Shown: piece after piece, positions 53,610 through 63,774 of the stretch | Layout of the letters: each line of letters begins with the position of its first letter | Numbering within the stretch: the stretch's first letter is position 1 | NCBI GenBank assembly: GCA_022539475.1 | Contig: VCMS01000155.1 | Coordinates: 165,063-229,062, forward strand | DNA from: Gracilaria domingensis | Lineage: Eukaryota; Rhodophyta; Florideophyceae; Gracilariales; Gracilariaceae | Length of the DNA: 64,000 bases | Direction of reading: 5' to 3' | Made by a program: the position numbers and the translations under genes | Notes under the pieces: generated by a model | What the model saw: only the letters and a program-made list of their open reading frames with translations | Told to the model about the DNA's origin: nothing | Database searches by the model: none

Positions 53610-56600
53610 CTAATTCTCGGTGGTATAGTGGAAGAGGAAGGGTACTGCTAGCTTCTCTGGGTCGGGGGTGTAGCTGATTATCCGAGCGATTCCTGTGCGA
53701 GCATAGTGCGAAATATGGTCCTGAGTCTCTTGTATGTAGAATTGCGATTCTGGGAGATGCCCATGCAAGGAGACTGCATGGTGGTAAAGATATACCGCGA
53801 ATTCTGGCTCGATATTGCTGCCGTAGTTCTGGTGCACACGTCGAAATAATGTTCTTAAGATAGATCCTCCTCTACGACTCAAGAACGGGCCCGAGATTGA
53901 GAACAGGGCGAGTGAGGCATGCGTCAGCGTCCAGGTAACCCTTTCCACCTCTGGGATAGAGACGTTCAAAGGGCTAAGCCATGAATGTATGCTTTTCCCT
54001 CCAATGATAAAGTGACACGAGAGGTGGGGTGCAGTGAGGATATTGTAGTCAACGCGGAGTGGCATTACAGTGATCTGAGTGGGATATGGGACAGGGGTGT
54101 CTTCGCCTTCCGTAATAGTGGCTACCACCTCGTCCTGCAGATGAACTGGTCGGCGATGATACCGCTTGAGCCGGCGGGCGTGGACCCCTTCTCTAGTGTA
54201 GCGATTATGAGGGGACACTAGGACATATCGGGGGTGCCTGGCCTTAACCACCTTACAGGGTCCGTAGAATTTTGACTGAAAGGCAGGCCATTTCACGTTG
54301 GGATTCAGAGCCTTCCCATGTATCACCAAGACCTCATCACCGACGTTGAACCGGTGCCCGGACTTGGGGTCGTCTTGTCGATTGGGTTGAGATAGAACTC
54401 TGGAAGCTCTGCCTGCGGAATTTGCAAGTAGTTCATGATGACGATTAGTGGGGGTTGGATCTACGATGAGCGGGGGTAGGTCGTCTGAGCTCATCCGCGG
54501 GACTGTGCCATACATGAGCTCAAAAGGAGAAAACCCGCCACCCAGCCGGCGCCTCCTGTATCCGTAAAGTATTTGCTCGAGGGCTTCATCCCATTCTTGT
54601 CCCTTATTGAAGATTGTCTTGGCAATCGATTTCTTGATGGTTCCAACCATTCTTTCAGCACGGCCATTAGACATAGGGGCATAGGCCATGGTGGGCTTGA
54701 GGGATATCTTCTTACTTTCCATGTATGCCTCGACTGCCTTGGCTTTGAAGGAACTGAAGTTGTCGGACACGATCGTCAGCGGGGGACCAAACGGGGAAAC
54801 GATCTGAGATCGAACAAAGTGAATGACGGTGGTAGAGGTCTGATTACCGTAGGCCGCGGCAATAGGCCATCCTGTTATGTGTTCTACACCAATCAGAGCA
54901 AAACGGTTGCCATTCTTGGTAGCCGGAAGAGGACCGGCGAAGTCCACAGAGAATGTATGAAATAGGCCAGTCAATGGGGCTCTTTGTCCTGGCCGGTACT
55001 TAAGCAGGGGTGTTGTGAACTGACACCCCTCACAACTGCGAACATATGAAACGATGTCGGGGTACATTCCAGGCCACCAGAATCGGAACTGGACCAGATC
55101 CTTAGTAGCCTCCAAGTCCCAATGTCCTATGTCATCATGAAAGGATGAGAGGATGCCACGGCGCTCGCTTACAGAGGGTACCACTCTTAATCCTTTCTTG
55201 GTACGGCGATAGAGAAGACCTTCCCAAAGGAAGAACTTCTTCGCATTCCTCTTAACCAAAGCGCGGATCTTAGGGTCTTCTTCAGGAAAAGAAAAGGCGG
55301 CAAGGTACAACTTGATGTGCGCGCAGAAGGGCTCCAAGTCATAGACCTCGTCCGTTGCATTCAGTACAACAGACACGTCATCATCCGGCTCCGGTGGATC
55401 CCCAACGGCAAAGCGAGAGAGATAGTCGGCAGCCCGATTCTTATCGCCAGATCTATAGACTATAACGAACTCGTATTCCGCTAGCAGGTCCATCCATCGG
55501 GCTAGGCGCCCGTGAATGTCCTTCTTTTGGAATGCATACTTCAGAGCTTGGTGGTCCGTAACAAGCTCAAAGGGGAGACCTCCGAGTAGATACATGCGAA
55601 ACTTCTTCAAGGCAAAGACCACGGCTAGGGCCTCTTTCTCGCAAGTAGAATACTTTCGCTCGGCGGCATTAAGCGTGCGACTGGCAAATTGAATTGGGTG
55701 ATACATTCCGTCCTCTTTCTTTTGTGACAGAACGGCACCAAGCGCGACTGAAGAAGCATCGGTTTCAACTCTAAAAGGCTTCTCAAAGTCGGGAAATGCT
55801 AAGACCGGCGGGGATACTAACTTTCCCTTTAGATCATTAAACGCTGTCTTCATCTCATTGGTGAAATTCAGCTTTCCCTTCCCTGTAGTGGCAGCATGCA
55901 ATACTGCTGACGTATCTGCGAAATCCTTTATGAACCTTCGATAATAACTGGCTAGACCGAGAAAACTTCGGAGCTCGGTTACCGTCGATGGTTCGGGGGC
56001 CTTTTGGATGACGTCGATCTTGTCTTGATCAACCGAAGTGCCTTCCTTGTTGATGACGTGACCAAGCAGTTTGATACGGGGTTGTGCAAAATCACATTTG
56101 GATATTTTTATCTTCAGACCATGACTTGCAAGGATCTCGAGCACCCTGGTTAGGTGGTACAAATGTTCTTCCAGGCTTCTCGAGAAGATGACAACGTCGT
56201 CTATATAGACGCGAGCAAACTCCACCCCATGAAGGACCGCGTCCATCATTCTTTGAAACGTGGCTGGGGCATTCATGAGACCAAAAGGCATGACTTCAAA
56301 CTGGAAGGTTCCCTGACGACAAACGAAAGTCGTCATTTCTTTGCAGTCAGGGGCCATGCGCACCTGCCAGTATCCGGAGAAAAGGTCTAGGGTCGTGAAG
56401 AACGAACAACCACCCAAATCGTCAAAGATCTGTTCCATGTTTGGTAGGGGCCACCTGTCGGGCGTCATGACCTGGTTCAGACCCCGATAGTCGACACAGA
56501 ACCGGGGCTTTCCATCCTTCTTATGTGCGATGACAACTGGGAAGGACCAAGGAGAGATGGACGGCTTGATGATCCCGGCGGACAGCATTTTGTCAACCTC

Positions 56601-57325
56601 TTTCCGAACAACGTCGTCATGCTTTGGGGGTAGCCTTCGGACCTTCGAATGAATTGGGGTCCGGACACTGAGGTCAAACCTGTGCGTTACCGGCACGTCA
56701 GAGGGCCTAAGATCATACAAGGACCATGCTATGACATTCAAGTTATCCAGAACAGCGAGGAGGTCCACCCGTCTATCCCTTGGGAGATGAGAGATCCGTT
56801 CTAGAATCACCTCCTCCTTGTTGGTGTCGGGGGGGTAATCACGTCGGTCGAGCGTGCGACCGAGTGAATCTTGCGCAATTGGATCTTGCAGAGAATACTC
56901 AATGTCTTGCGCTGGGCACGTAGGCTCGGCCACAACTTCCTCGTCGCGGCTTGGGTCTTGTGAATGCTCATCATCTCCCGGGGTCTGGGCGTCGATTTCG
57001 TCCGGAGGTAGTTCTTCTTCAAATGCTATGACATAACCGCCGGAGTCGTCGTCCTCCAGTATTCCTACGCGGTTGAGCGGTAAGTTCTGTGCTTCTAGAT
57101 GAGGGGGACGCGCGGGTGACGGTACTGGATGTCGCAATTGAACCCGCACGTCCAAGAAGTCAGTAACTGACTGTCCTTCGGCTAAAGGAAGCAGAACTAC
57201 TTCGTCTTTGATCGGGATAGTAAGGACAGGGTCGCGGTAGAGTGGTGAGCCAATGAGGTCTACTTCCTCCGGTGAGGAGTCATCCTCATCGTCACTACCG
57301 TCTGGGAACTCCGTCCGGCTTTCAC
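53610..57325 (-). CDS. pol of element D: RT, RNase H, integrase
   Basis: An 1181-codon frame (57155-53610), open a little further upstream in a region continuing the protease protein (EVDLIGSPLYRDP, about 57265). RT: FCVDYRGLNQV, TLDLFSGYWQVRM, MPFGLMNAPATFQR, YIDDVVIFS at about 56200. RNase H: VETDASSVALGAVLSQ, CEKEALAVVFAL, LVTDHQALKYAF, NRAADYLSR. Integrase: HHCC region (HDDIGHW, then CEGCQ, about 55140-55030), FSVDFAGPLPA, IVSDNFSSFKA, NGRAERMVGT, and a GPY/F-like WPAFQSKFYGPCKVV. There is no chromodomain; a 150-residue tail of unknown role follows. All catalytic residues are present (the RT box is Y-I-D-D). It reads in a different frame from the preceding protease, so one base change or frameshifting separates them. 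Confidence 0.95.
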
Positions 57326-58905
57326 CTACGGGCCCACTGTCAGGAGAGCGGACTTCACTGTCCTTGCTGGGTTTTCAGCCCTGGGTGCAATACTTGTAGG
57401 AATCACGACATTCACATCTTCTGGCTGTACGCTGGTATCCGTAGACTCGCTCTGGAAGGAGGAGGGATTGGGTCCGGACCTTTCTTCGACAGGGGGATCT
57501 GCCTGCACTTCTTCCTCCGCGTCTTCGAATCGTCGATCCTCGTCATCATCATACTGGGAGATCAGCTGGGATTGCTGACGCGGTGCTGGTCCGACTGCCA
57601 CCCTTTCTCCCTCTGGAGGAATTTGTGGGCCATCGGGTCCGGCAATATGCACATTATTTGCATGAGGGTTCTCCCCACGCTCCGCGGTCAAACTATCCAG
57701 ATGGATCTGAGTCCCGATGGTACGCCAGGTGAAGTTAGGGCCGTTGGAATCTTCAGCCTGAGTCGGTCGACGGGCTTGGTCAGATACTTGAGGTCCTTCG
57801 GACGGCCCGGCTTGGGTGGGCTGCGCTGTCACATTGGCGGGTTCTTCCTCACCATCGTTCTCCTCTTCGCCATCCTGGGATCCTGCGTCCCCATCCCTTT
57901 CCATTACTGCCACTAGGGTCACTTCGGCGCCACCAGTTGTTCGCTGCTTTGGAAGGGGGAGGTTAGCAAAGTCCTCCGACTCATCTTCAGAGTCAGACGG
58001 GATAGCATCAGAGTCTGACGTGAAATCTTCGCTATCTGTCTCAGACAACGGGACAAATGCTTCTAATCCGGAACGATCGGAGTCGAGTCCTATAACGACG
58101 TGCTTCTTGTTGTAACTCATGGTGACTTCTTGTGTACCAAGATCGATACAGGCATGCAGCTTTTCTAGCGTGGGGTTCCCGATGATTACATCGAAGGGGG
58201 GCTTCTCGATAACAAGAAACTCGAGGGATACTCGGAGGTCATCGAACCTTACAGGAACGCCCTCTAGAGTACCACGAATGCGGGCAACATTGCCATCAGC
58301 TACTTTAATCGTCCTTTCAGTGGGGTTCGGTGTCAGTAGCAGATGGTCCGCTAGTTCTGCTGACATTAGATTCGGGACAGCGCCAGAGTCCAAGAGGGCT
58401 TGGGTCATGGTCCCATAGACTGTAATAGGCACAACCTTAAGACGAGAGTTTTCACGCTCGACCTGGGTCGCATTGACCTTTCTGGTCGTTGAACGGCCAG
58501 AGATGATTCGACGCAGATCTTTCTTGGCCGCATCGGCGTCCCCGCGAATGAGTTGACCGAATGTGAGCCCGGTCGGGGCATTCGCGAGCTCCTCCATTAC
58601 GTTATACTTTCCGGCGTGCTCCTGGAGCATTGACTTACCAGAGAGCTTCTTTGTGGAGGCCTTCTTAGGCTTCCCGGATCGATTACGCGTAGCTGAGCGA
58701 ATCAAGCGAAATGGGGTGTCGCTTGCTGGGTTCAGAAGCTCCTTGACACCAACCCGATGTTCCAGGCGGGCCTGCTTTGGCAATGGGGCGCCATCAGCGG
58801 CTCGTTTGGCCATCGCTACAGTCTCGCGATCCTGAAGGTCATCCTCGGTGACTACAGAAACTTGGTTGGGTCTGGGAACTTCCGGGATTTCTTTTGATTG
58901 TCGGC
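57326..58905 (-). CDS. Protease-containing protein of element D
   Basis: A frame -1 relative to gag. It enters at KEIPEVPRPNQ just behind gag and continues through a basic region, a retropepsin (ALLDSGAVPNLMSAELADHL with D-S-G at about 58390; FDVIIGNPTLEKLHACIDL) and a long, very acid Ser/Asp/Glu/Pro-rich part (TDSEDFTSDSD, DDDEDRRFEDAEEE). The overlap with gag near 58900 contains CAATCAAAAGAAA. Whether the frame change is programmed or due to a lost base cannot be told from this copy. A 400-residue disordered acidic spacer between protease and RT is unusual for Gypsy elements. Confidence 0.8.
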
Positions 58906-59783
58906 ATCGAAACGGACCTTCTTTTCCGAATGGCGCTTCCAACACGTTGCGATGGAATGCCCATCTTTCCGCAGCCCCCACAACGCGTATCGCGATGCGG
59001 ATTCTGTGGACAGCGAGTAGAAAAGTGACCAGGCTTCTGACAGTAGCCACAAACTTGCTCTCCATCAGCCTTCGGAGGTGGTCCTGACTTCTTCTTCATC
59101 AAGAGAGTGAGTTCTGCAAGCTGACTAGCTAGCTGATCCACCTTGTCTGCAGTGGGATCCCTATCAGAAGGGTCGACGGGCCTCCTTTGTAACACTTTCT
59201 TCGGAGGAGGCATAAACGCCAGTGAACCACCTGCTCCGAGGGCCTTTTTGCCGGCCACAAAGGATTTGATGAGGTCTTTCAACGACTTATAGTCGCTTGC
59301 TCCGCGGAATATCACAAACTGAGCTAGGTCTGCGTACTCCATAACCGCTTTACGGAGAAGGCCGAACTTGGCCTTCGCGTTGAACTCGGCCTTGTCGAAG
59401 CAAGCGTCCATGCGCTGGAGGGAACCAAGGAGATCACCGTAGTCCAAACGGGCAGTCACAGCTTCTCGGATATACTCCTCGGGTTCCTCAGCAGCGCCAA
59501 AGCGATCGAGCAGGGACTTCTTAACTGATATGTAGTTGGCCGCGTTCGGGGTGAGCACGCCATCTACAGAGAAATTATTATAATAATGATCGAAGGCGTC
59601 ACCACTTAGGAAGCCCAAGATTTCGGAGGAACGCTCCTCATCAGGCTTTCCACGGGTGGCAACGTTCTCGAAGAAAAAGAGAAATCGACGAACATCGGAA
59701 TTGTATCCGTCGAAGAGAGGCGTCGAGGTGTCCATAGTATCGGGGCCAAGGGCACCTCGGCGAGAGTACCATGAAAACGCCAT
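58839..59783 (-). CDS. gag of element D
   Basis: The first ATG after the LTR promoter is at 59783 (AAAAATGGC) and opens MAFSWYSRRGALG, so gag starts inside the LTR and runs through the primer-binding site; the next in-frame ATG is 59735 (MDTSTPLFDG). Capsid-like region: NSDVRRFLFFFENVA, EILGFLSGDAFDHYY, SVKKSLLDRFG, YIREAVTARLDYGDLLGSLQRMD. The first knuckle CGYCQKPGHFSTRC is perfect. A second, CGGCGK then DGHSIATC, needs one extra base (GGAAAGATGGG, about 58965). This lost base puts the last 40 residues of the frame out of phase. It would form the element's particles. Confidence 0.85.
   Translation of the reverse strand: MAFSWYSRRGALGPDTMDTSTPLFDGYNSDVRRFLFFFENVATRGKPDEERSSEILGFLSGDAFDHYYNNFSVDGVLTPNAANYISVKKSLLDRFGAAEEPEEYIREAVTARLDYGDLLGSLQRMDACFDKAEFNAKAKFGLLRKAVMEYADLAQFVIFRGASDYKSLKDLIKSFVAGKKALGAGGSLAFMPPPKKVLQRRPVDPSDRDPTADKVDQLASQLAELTLLMKKKSGPPPKADGEQVCGYCQKPGHFSTRCPQNPHRDTRCGGCGKMGIPSQRVGSAIRKRRSVSMPTIKRNPGSSQTQPSFCSHRG
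59754..59771 (-). other. Primer-binding site of element D
   Basis: Minus strand TGGTACTCTCGCCGAGGT begins immediately after the LTR end TTTTCA. It lies inside the gag reading frame. Primer tRNA not identified; the site differs from those of elements A and B. Confidence 0.65.
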
Positions 59784-60068
59784 TTTTGTGATGGCGCCGG
59801 CGGTTACAGCCAAAGGGGGCAAAAACAATGAAAATAAAGTTTGCTCTCGTAGAGTACCAGTCCAATCGGACGAAGAAGCACTAGCCAAATATAAGCTTAC
59901 GTAGATAGAGTGCGGCAGAAGCCAAACAACAAAGCACGAACACAAGAACAGAAGAGGGATACCAAACGATAGGCGAGAAGATAAAGAAGAACAAACAAGG
60001 ATAATATATGTAATGAGATATGAATAGAAATGTGTCACAACTGGACAATGAAAAGAGAGACCTGTGCT

Positions 60069-60562
60069 CTAATAGATAGTATTGTTCTTCTTCCTAAGGG
60101 TCGCACGATGGCGACGGCTTCTGTAGTGCACACGCAGATCGTGAGCTTCGGAGAACTTGATGTCACAAACCTCGCAGTGGATGTCCTGCTCGGTGTAGTT
60201 GGCGCGACGTACGGCTCTACGATGGCGTCGGCCTGCTTGGTGAACTTCAAGCTGGCGTTGACTCTGAACCTTAATGTCGCAGACGCGGCAGCGCTTTAGG
60301 ATTTGCTTACGTGGCGGGGGTTACGACGGCGCTTCTCCTTCTGGTGGGCTACACGAAAGATGTGGCGCTCGCGTGGCCCGTCAAGAGGCTGAACAGCCGA
60401 CTTCTTTATCTGAGGAACGGGATCGGGGACTTCTTCTATACGCTCGTCCGGATCGACCACGGACGAATACTCGCTGGATGAAACGATAGACCTTGGCACT
60501 TGATGTGAAACAAACGAAACGTTAGTAGTCACACAAAATGCCAAAAGAGTAGCTGTAGACAA
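60069..60562 (-). pseudogene. LTR-encoded zinc-finger frame (5' LTR copy, one-base deletion)
   Basis: Identical to 51945-52439 except that a run of six G on the plus strand (52190s) has five here (about 60314), shifting the frame just before finger 1; the 3' LTR copy and the old copy show the six-G version is the in-frame one. Both fingers are intact in the shifted frame. Another base is missing near 60560, in the candidate intron. Confidence 0.6.
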
Positions 60563-61189
60563 CTACTCTTGAACGATTGCCTCAGGGCCGTAGGTTAAGG
60601 ACAACCTTACGCTGTATCACACAGTGCGTCTAGCAACAACAGGTGCAAAGCAACACTATGTGAGGAACAGAATCGCAACGCGAAAGAACCAGCAAAACCA
60701 GGGACCAAGGCCGAAACGGGAAGCAATAGAACGGATGCAGGCAGCAGAAGGCCGCCAAACAGCAAGAAACGGGGAACAAACGAAGATGACAACAACAACG
60801 GTAGTTCGGGCAAGACAGAATGGCAGATAGACCAACAACAGCGAAAGAAACCAACGAAGGGAACAAAAGAGACAAGAAAGGCCAAACAAAGCGGATAATG
60901 AAAGGCAGAGTCACGCCTGCACAAGGCTAACCCAATGGAAGGGTGGTGCAGACGCTTTGCCTACTCACACAGGACGAGCCCAGACAGAGGGTCAGTGTGA
61001 GTGGCAGTGAGCGAGGGAGGGCGGTGAGACCAGGCCGCCAAGGGGAGAAGTAGAGAGAGAAGTAGGGGATGAGGAAAGGTTGAGGACGACAAAGGGAAAA
61101 GGAGAGAGGTTGGAAGGTTGTGGGGGGGTGGGGGGGAGGTCGTCGAAGGGAAGTGGTCTGGCCGGAGTTGAGTCGGAGGCGACTGCTCC

Positions 61190-61204
61190 GGCCCTTTTAT
61201 GCAC
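61190..61204 (-). promoter_or_regulatory. TATA box of the D LTR (5' copy), probable element promoter
   Basis: Minus strand GTGCATAAAAGGGCC, 480 bp into the LTR, followed by a long C/T-rich leader. It would start the full-length RNA at about 61170. Confidence 0.6.
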
Positions 61205-61686
61205 AACCGCACCGTCGATTCCAGGCGGGAATCGACGGTACGGTTGGCTTGGCCAATGGATGCGTTGTATCTACCGTACTAGCCTATAAGAGGCGTAGGT
61301 GGTAGATACTTTAAGCGCATATGCCGCCACAGGGGGCGCCTACGCAACGCAGTACACAGCGTGGAATGCACGTGTATTTGCGCAAGCGCAGGCGCCTCCT
61401 GTGGGTGACCACGAATTTGGCAATTGACAGCCGATGAGGTCGGGTGGTCAGCGTTGGAGCGCTCTCTGCCACTTAAGTAGACAATCTCATGTCGCCCTGC
61501 TTGTAGTGCGGCGCCTCCTGGCCACACGCAAGGTAGATTCTGCGTAGAAAACTAACTAAACCTAAGATAGGATTAACTATAATAAAGCATTTTTAAACTA
61601 TATTCTGTATTACCGCTGCGTTGGGCACAACGCAGGAGTGTAGACACGCACACCTGTTCGTGTACCGTTTGACGGGCCACAGTGAT

Positions 61687-62126
61687 ATGGCTACAAACTT
61701 CTGGTGAGCGGGCATTAAAAACGAGCGTGCAGCACGTCGTGAGTCACAACGGGCGACGCTCTCTCATTTATAAGTTTTTGGCAATTCGAAAGGTACGCTA
61801 TAAAGTTTATAAAAACTGAACAAGACACAACTCGAGAAGCTGTTGACGATTGCTCTATGTATGATGAAACGCCAAGTTCGCTCGCCGCACCTAAGTCGCG
61901 CACAGCGCATGTGGAAACGCGAACGACCACTGACAGATGGAGCCCACTGCACACACGCACTGTAATCCACAGTGCACGCACAGGAAGCCAGCAGCATCTG
62001 ACCACATCCAACGTCGTCCACGCGAAATGAGAGCAGAGCACAGGATCAAACCATAGACGATTTAATACAACGCAAGAACAAGCTACAAACTCAACTGCAG
62101 CAGCAACAACAACAAAAGCAAGCGCG
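61687..62126. other. Spacer between element D and the KA1 gene
   Basis: No gene recognised; it should hold the 3' UTR of the minus-strand gene ending at 62127. A CAA-rich run (62100-62120) is the only repeat. The long minus frame here (62254-61715) is Cys/Val-rich without motifs and overlaps the end of the KA1 gene in another frame, so it is taken as chance. Confidence 0.4.
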
Positions 62127-63722
62127 TCACGGCTGTTCGCTGCGCACATCGACGCCATTGGCACGGAGTCGATGCACAAGTTCTCTAAACAGCACCTGAA
62201 ACCTCCAAAGCTCCGTCTTGTTCCGATCGCCCCTCGCGCGTCGCAGACGCACAACGCTCAGGCTCTTGCCTGGCACTGCCAGACCGCCCACAACAATGAC
62301 CACATGCATCTGATGCGACTCAGAGATAGATCTGATACATCGTAGCTTATTTTCACCAGCACGTCTCCAAACGTCGTACTCCAGCGACTTGACAATGTTT
62401 CCAACCTCGGCCAGAATGCGTTCAACGCCCACAGACGACGAAAACTCCATCCAGTCGCCAAGAGGCGCGTCGTTCCCCCTTGAAAACAACGTCCTGGCCC
62501 TGACTCTCTTTCCCGACGGTTTGCGCTCGGGCGCGGCACTGGGCGCGGCGCTGGCCAGCGTGGAGTGCAGAGCAGGGTCAAACGGGGCGCGCTTCTGCCT
62601 CAGCGACGCGAAGGACGCCAGCAAGCGCCATGCATTCGGTCGCAACGGCACGGCCCTTCCGCGCGCATCCCACAGATGGTCCCTCCTGGTAGCAATCCTG
62701 GCGCGCTCAATCTGGCGCTCGTACTCATCCGTAGCCACATATTCGACAGTATCCCACGCGTCGTCCACATCGTCATGCGTGTGCTGGCGCGGCTGCTGCT
62801 GCTCCTCGTCCGCGTCGGCGGCATCGGCGCCAAGCGTGTCAGCGCCGACGTAGGGCGAGGAAGGCACGACTGCCACGCCGTCCTCCACGGCGGCGCGCGG
62901 CGCGCGCGGCGAGGGCCGCGGCGAGTCGTCGGTCAAATCGGACAGCGAGCGGCTGCTGGGCAGCGACGCCGGCTGCGCGTCGCGCTCGTCGACGGCGTCG
63001 CGCTCGGCGGGCGCGTCGGGCTGCGCGGGCAGCGAGTTGGTGCGCTCGCTGAGTCTGCGGCGCTGATAGACGTGCGGCGGCGGCGCGCGGCGCGCGGCGC
63101 GCAGCGCCGGCGAGCTGGCAAACTCGCGGTCGACGCCGGCGTCCAGCTGTCTGACGCGCTCGCGCACGGACACGGGCGGCGGCGCGCTCGCGCGGTCGGC
63201 GGGCGGCTGCTGCACGATGCCGTGGCGGACGGCGGCGACGACGCTGGCGACCAGCGTGGGGTCGAACGAGTGCGACAGCGACACCGGCCAGCTGCACGTG
63301 GCCGTCGGGCGCGACGTCGATGCGCATCTCCGGCGGCGACGCCGCCCATCGTGCGCGGCGGGGCGGCGGCGGGCGCGGGGCGCAGGCGCGGGCGCGGGCG
63401 CGGGCGCGGGGCGCGGGCGCGGGCGCGGCACTCCGAGCGCGGCGACGCGCTGTGGCGCCGAGCCGCGCGCCGCGCCGCATCGCGCCGCCCGTTCGCGCCG
63501 TTTTACGCACCGCGGAGCGCGCGGCACGTGCGCGCGCGCGCCGCCGCGCACGCCGCGCGCGTGTGCGCCGCGCGGTCGCGCGCTCGCGCGCGTCGCGCGC
63601 GTCTGGCGCGCGCGGCGGTGGCGCTCCGCGCGCGCCAATTTACGCGCGGCGGCCGCGCAATTGTCAATTGCCGCGATAGTCGCGGAAAACCATCGCCGCA
63701 CCAGCACGCCGCTCCGCCACAT
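62127..63722 (-). CDS. KA1-like C-terminal domain protein, possibly related to SNF1/MARK-type kinases
   Basis: The frame ends at 62127. Its last 120 residues read GDWMEFSSSVGVERILAEVG, LEYDVWRRAGENKLRCIRS, VVIVVGG, KSLSVVRLRRARGDR and LWRFQVLFRELVHRLRANG, the pattern of a kinase-associated 1 (KA1) domain, a membrane/phospholipid-binding or autoinhibitory module. Ahead lies a long disordered, Asp/Gln/Pro-rich part with ALRAARRAPPP and LSDLTDDSPRPSPR. No kinase domain is found upstream; the next gene starts there on the other strand. The true start is uncertain: ATG 63722 would force translation of an extreme GC repeat, while ATG 63327 (MRIDVAPDGHVQL) reads better but needs one frame change near 63285 to join SLSHSFDPTLVASVV. 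A host gene, GC-rich, unlike the transposons. Confidence 0.6.
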   Translation of the reverse strand: MWRSGVLVRRWFSATIAAIDNCAAAARKLARAERHRRARQTRATRASARPRGAHARGVRGGARAHVPRAPRCVKRRERAARCGAARGSAPQRVAALGVPRPRPRPAPAPAPAPAPRARRRPAAHDGRRRRRRCASTSRPTATCSWPVSLSHSFDPTLVASVVAAVRHGIVQQPPADRASAPPPVSVRERVRQLDAGVDREFASSPALRAARRAPPPHVYQRRRLSERTNSLPAQPDAPAERDAVDERDAQPASLPSSRSLSDLTDDSPRPSPRAPRAAVEDGVAVVPSSPYVGADTLGADAADADEEQQQPRQHTHDDVDDAWDTVEYVATDEYERQIERARIATRRDHLWDARGRAVPLRPNAWRLLASFASLRQKRAPFDPALHSTLASAAPSAAPERKPSGKRVRARTLFSRGNDAPLGDWMEFSSSVGVERILAEVGNIVKSLEYDVWRRAGENKLRCIRSISESHQMHVVIVVGGLAVPGKSLSVVRLRRARGDRNKTELWRFQVLFRELVHRLRANGVDVRSEQP

Positions 63723-63740
63723 GCGCGCGCCGCCGCGGCG
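63340..63740. promoter_or_regulatory. Extremely GC/CpG-rich divergent spacer
   Basis: About 400 bp of nearly pure G/C with a GCGCGG-type hexamer repeat (63370-63432) and long alternating CG runs (63500-63600). It separates the KA1 gene (minus) from the aldo/keto reductase start (plus), so it may act as a shared promoter region. All six frames are open here because of base composition, so ORFs in it mean little. Confidence 0.35.
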
Positions 63741-63774
63741 CCGTGGCTGCGCTGTTGGCGATGGCGGCGTGCAC

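Larger units (their letters stand above)
51648..61681 (-). mobile_element. Element D: full-length, young Ty3/Gypsy LTR retrotransposon with 1.9-kb LTRs
   Basis: LTRs 51648-53562 (3') and 59772-61681 (5'), TGTGGCCCGTC...GGCGTTTTCA on the minus strand, differ at only about eight places in 1.9 kb. The target duplication GTGAT is perfect (51643-51647 and 61682-61686). Order on the minus strand: 5' LTR with TATA, candidate intron and zinc-finger frame; gag; protease; RT-RNase H-integrase; 3' LTR. pol is intact over 1181 codons, and gag is damaged by one lost base at the second zinc knuckle. It is the youngest insertion in the window. No antisense gene of the A/B kind is present. Confidence 0.95.
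59772..61681 (-). repeat. 5' LTR of element D
   Basis: 1910 bp. Sense order: U3 (61681 to about 61200), TATA box at 61190-61204, pyrimidine-rich leader, candidate intron (60492-60610, TACTAAC at 60521-60527), zinc-finger frame with a one-base deletion (60562-60069), gag ATG at 59783. No ATG occurs on the sense strand between the TATA box and 59783. Confidence 0.95.

Noticed and set aside
59784-60038. Extension of element D gag upstream into the LTR as a signal-peptide-like hydrophobic segment
   Set aside because: No ATG exists upstream of 59783 in this frame; the extension depends on a GTG start and low-complexity sequence.
61715-62254. 179-residue Cys/Val-rich minus-strand frame next to the KA1 gene
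   Set aside because: No motifs; overlaps the KA1 gene end in another frame and the 3' UTR. Probably chance.
62839-63722. Arg/Ala-rich proteins in several frames of the GC-rich right end
   Set aside because: Extreme G+C makes every frame open and Arg/Ala-rich; only the frame leading into the KA1 motif has support.
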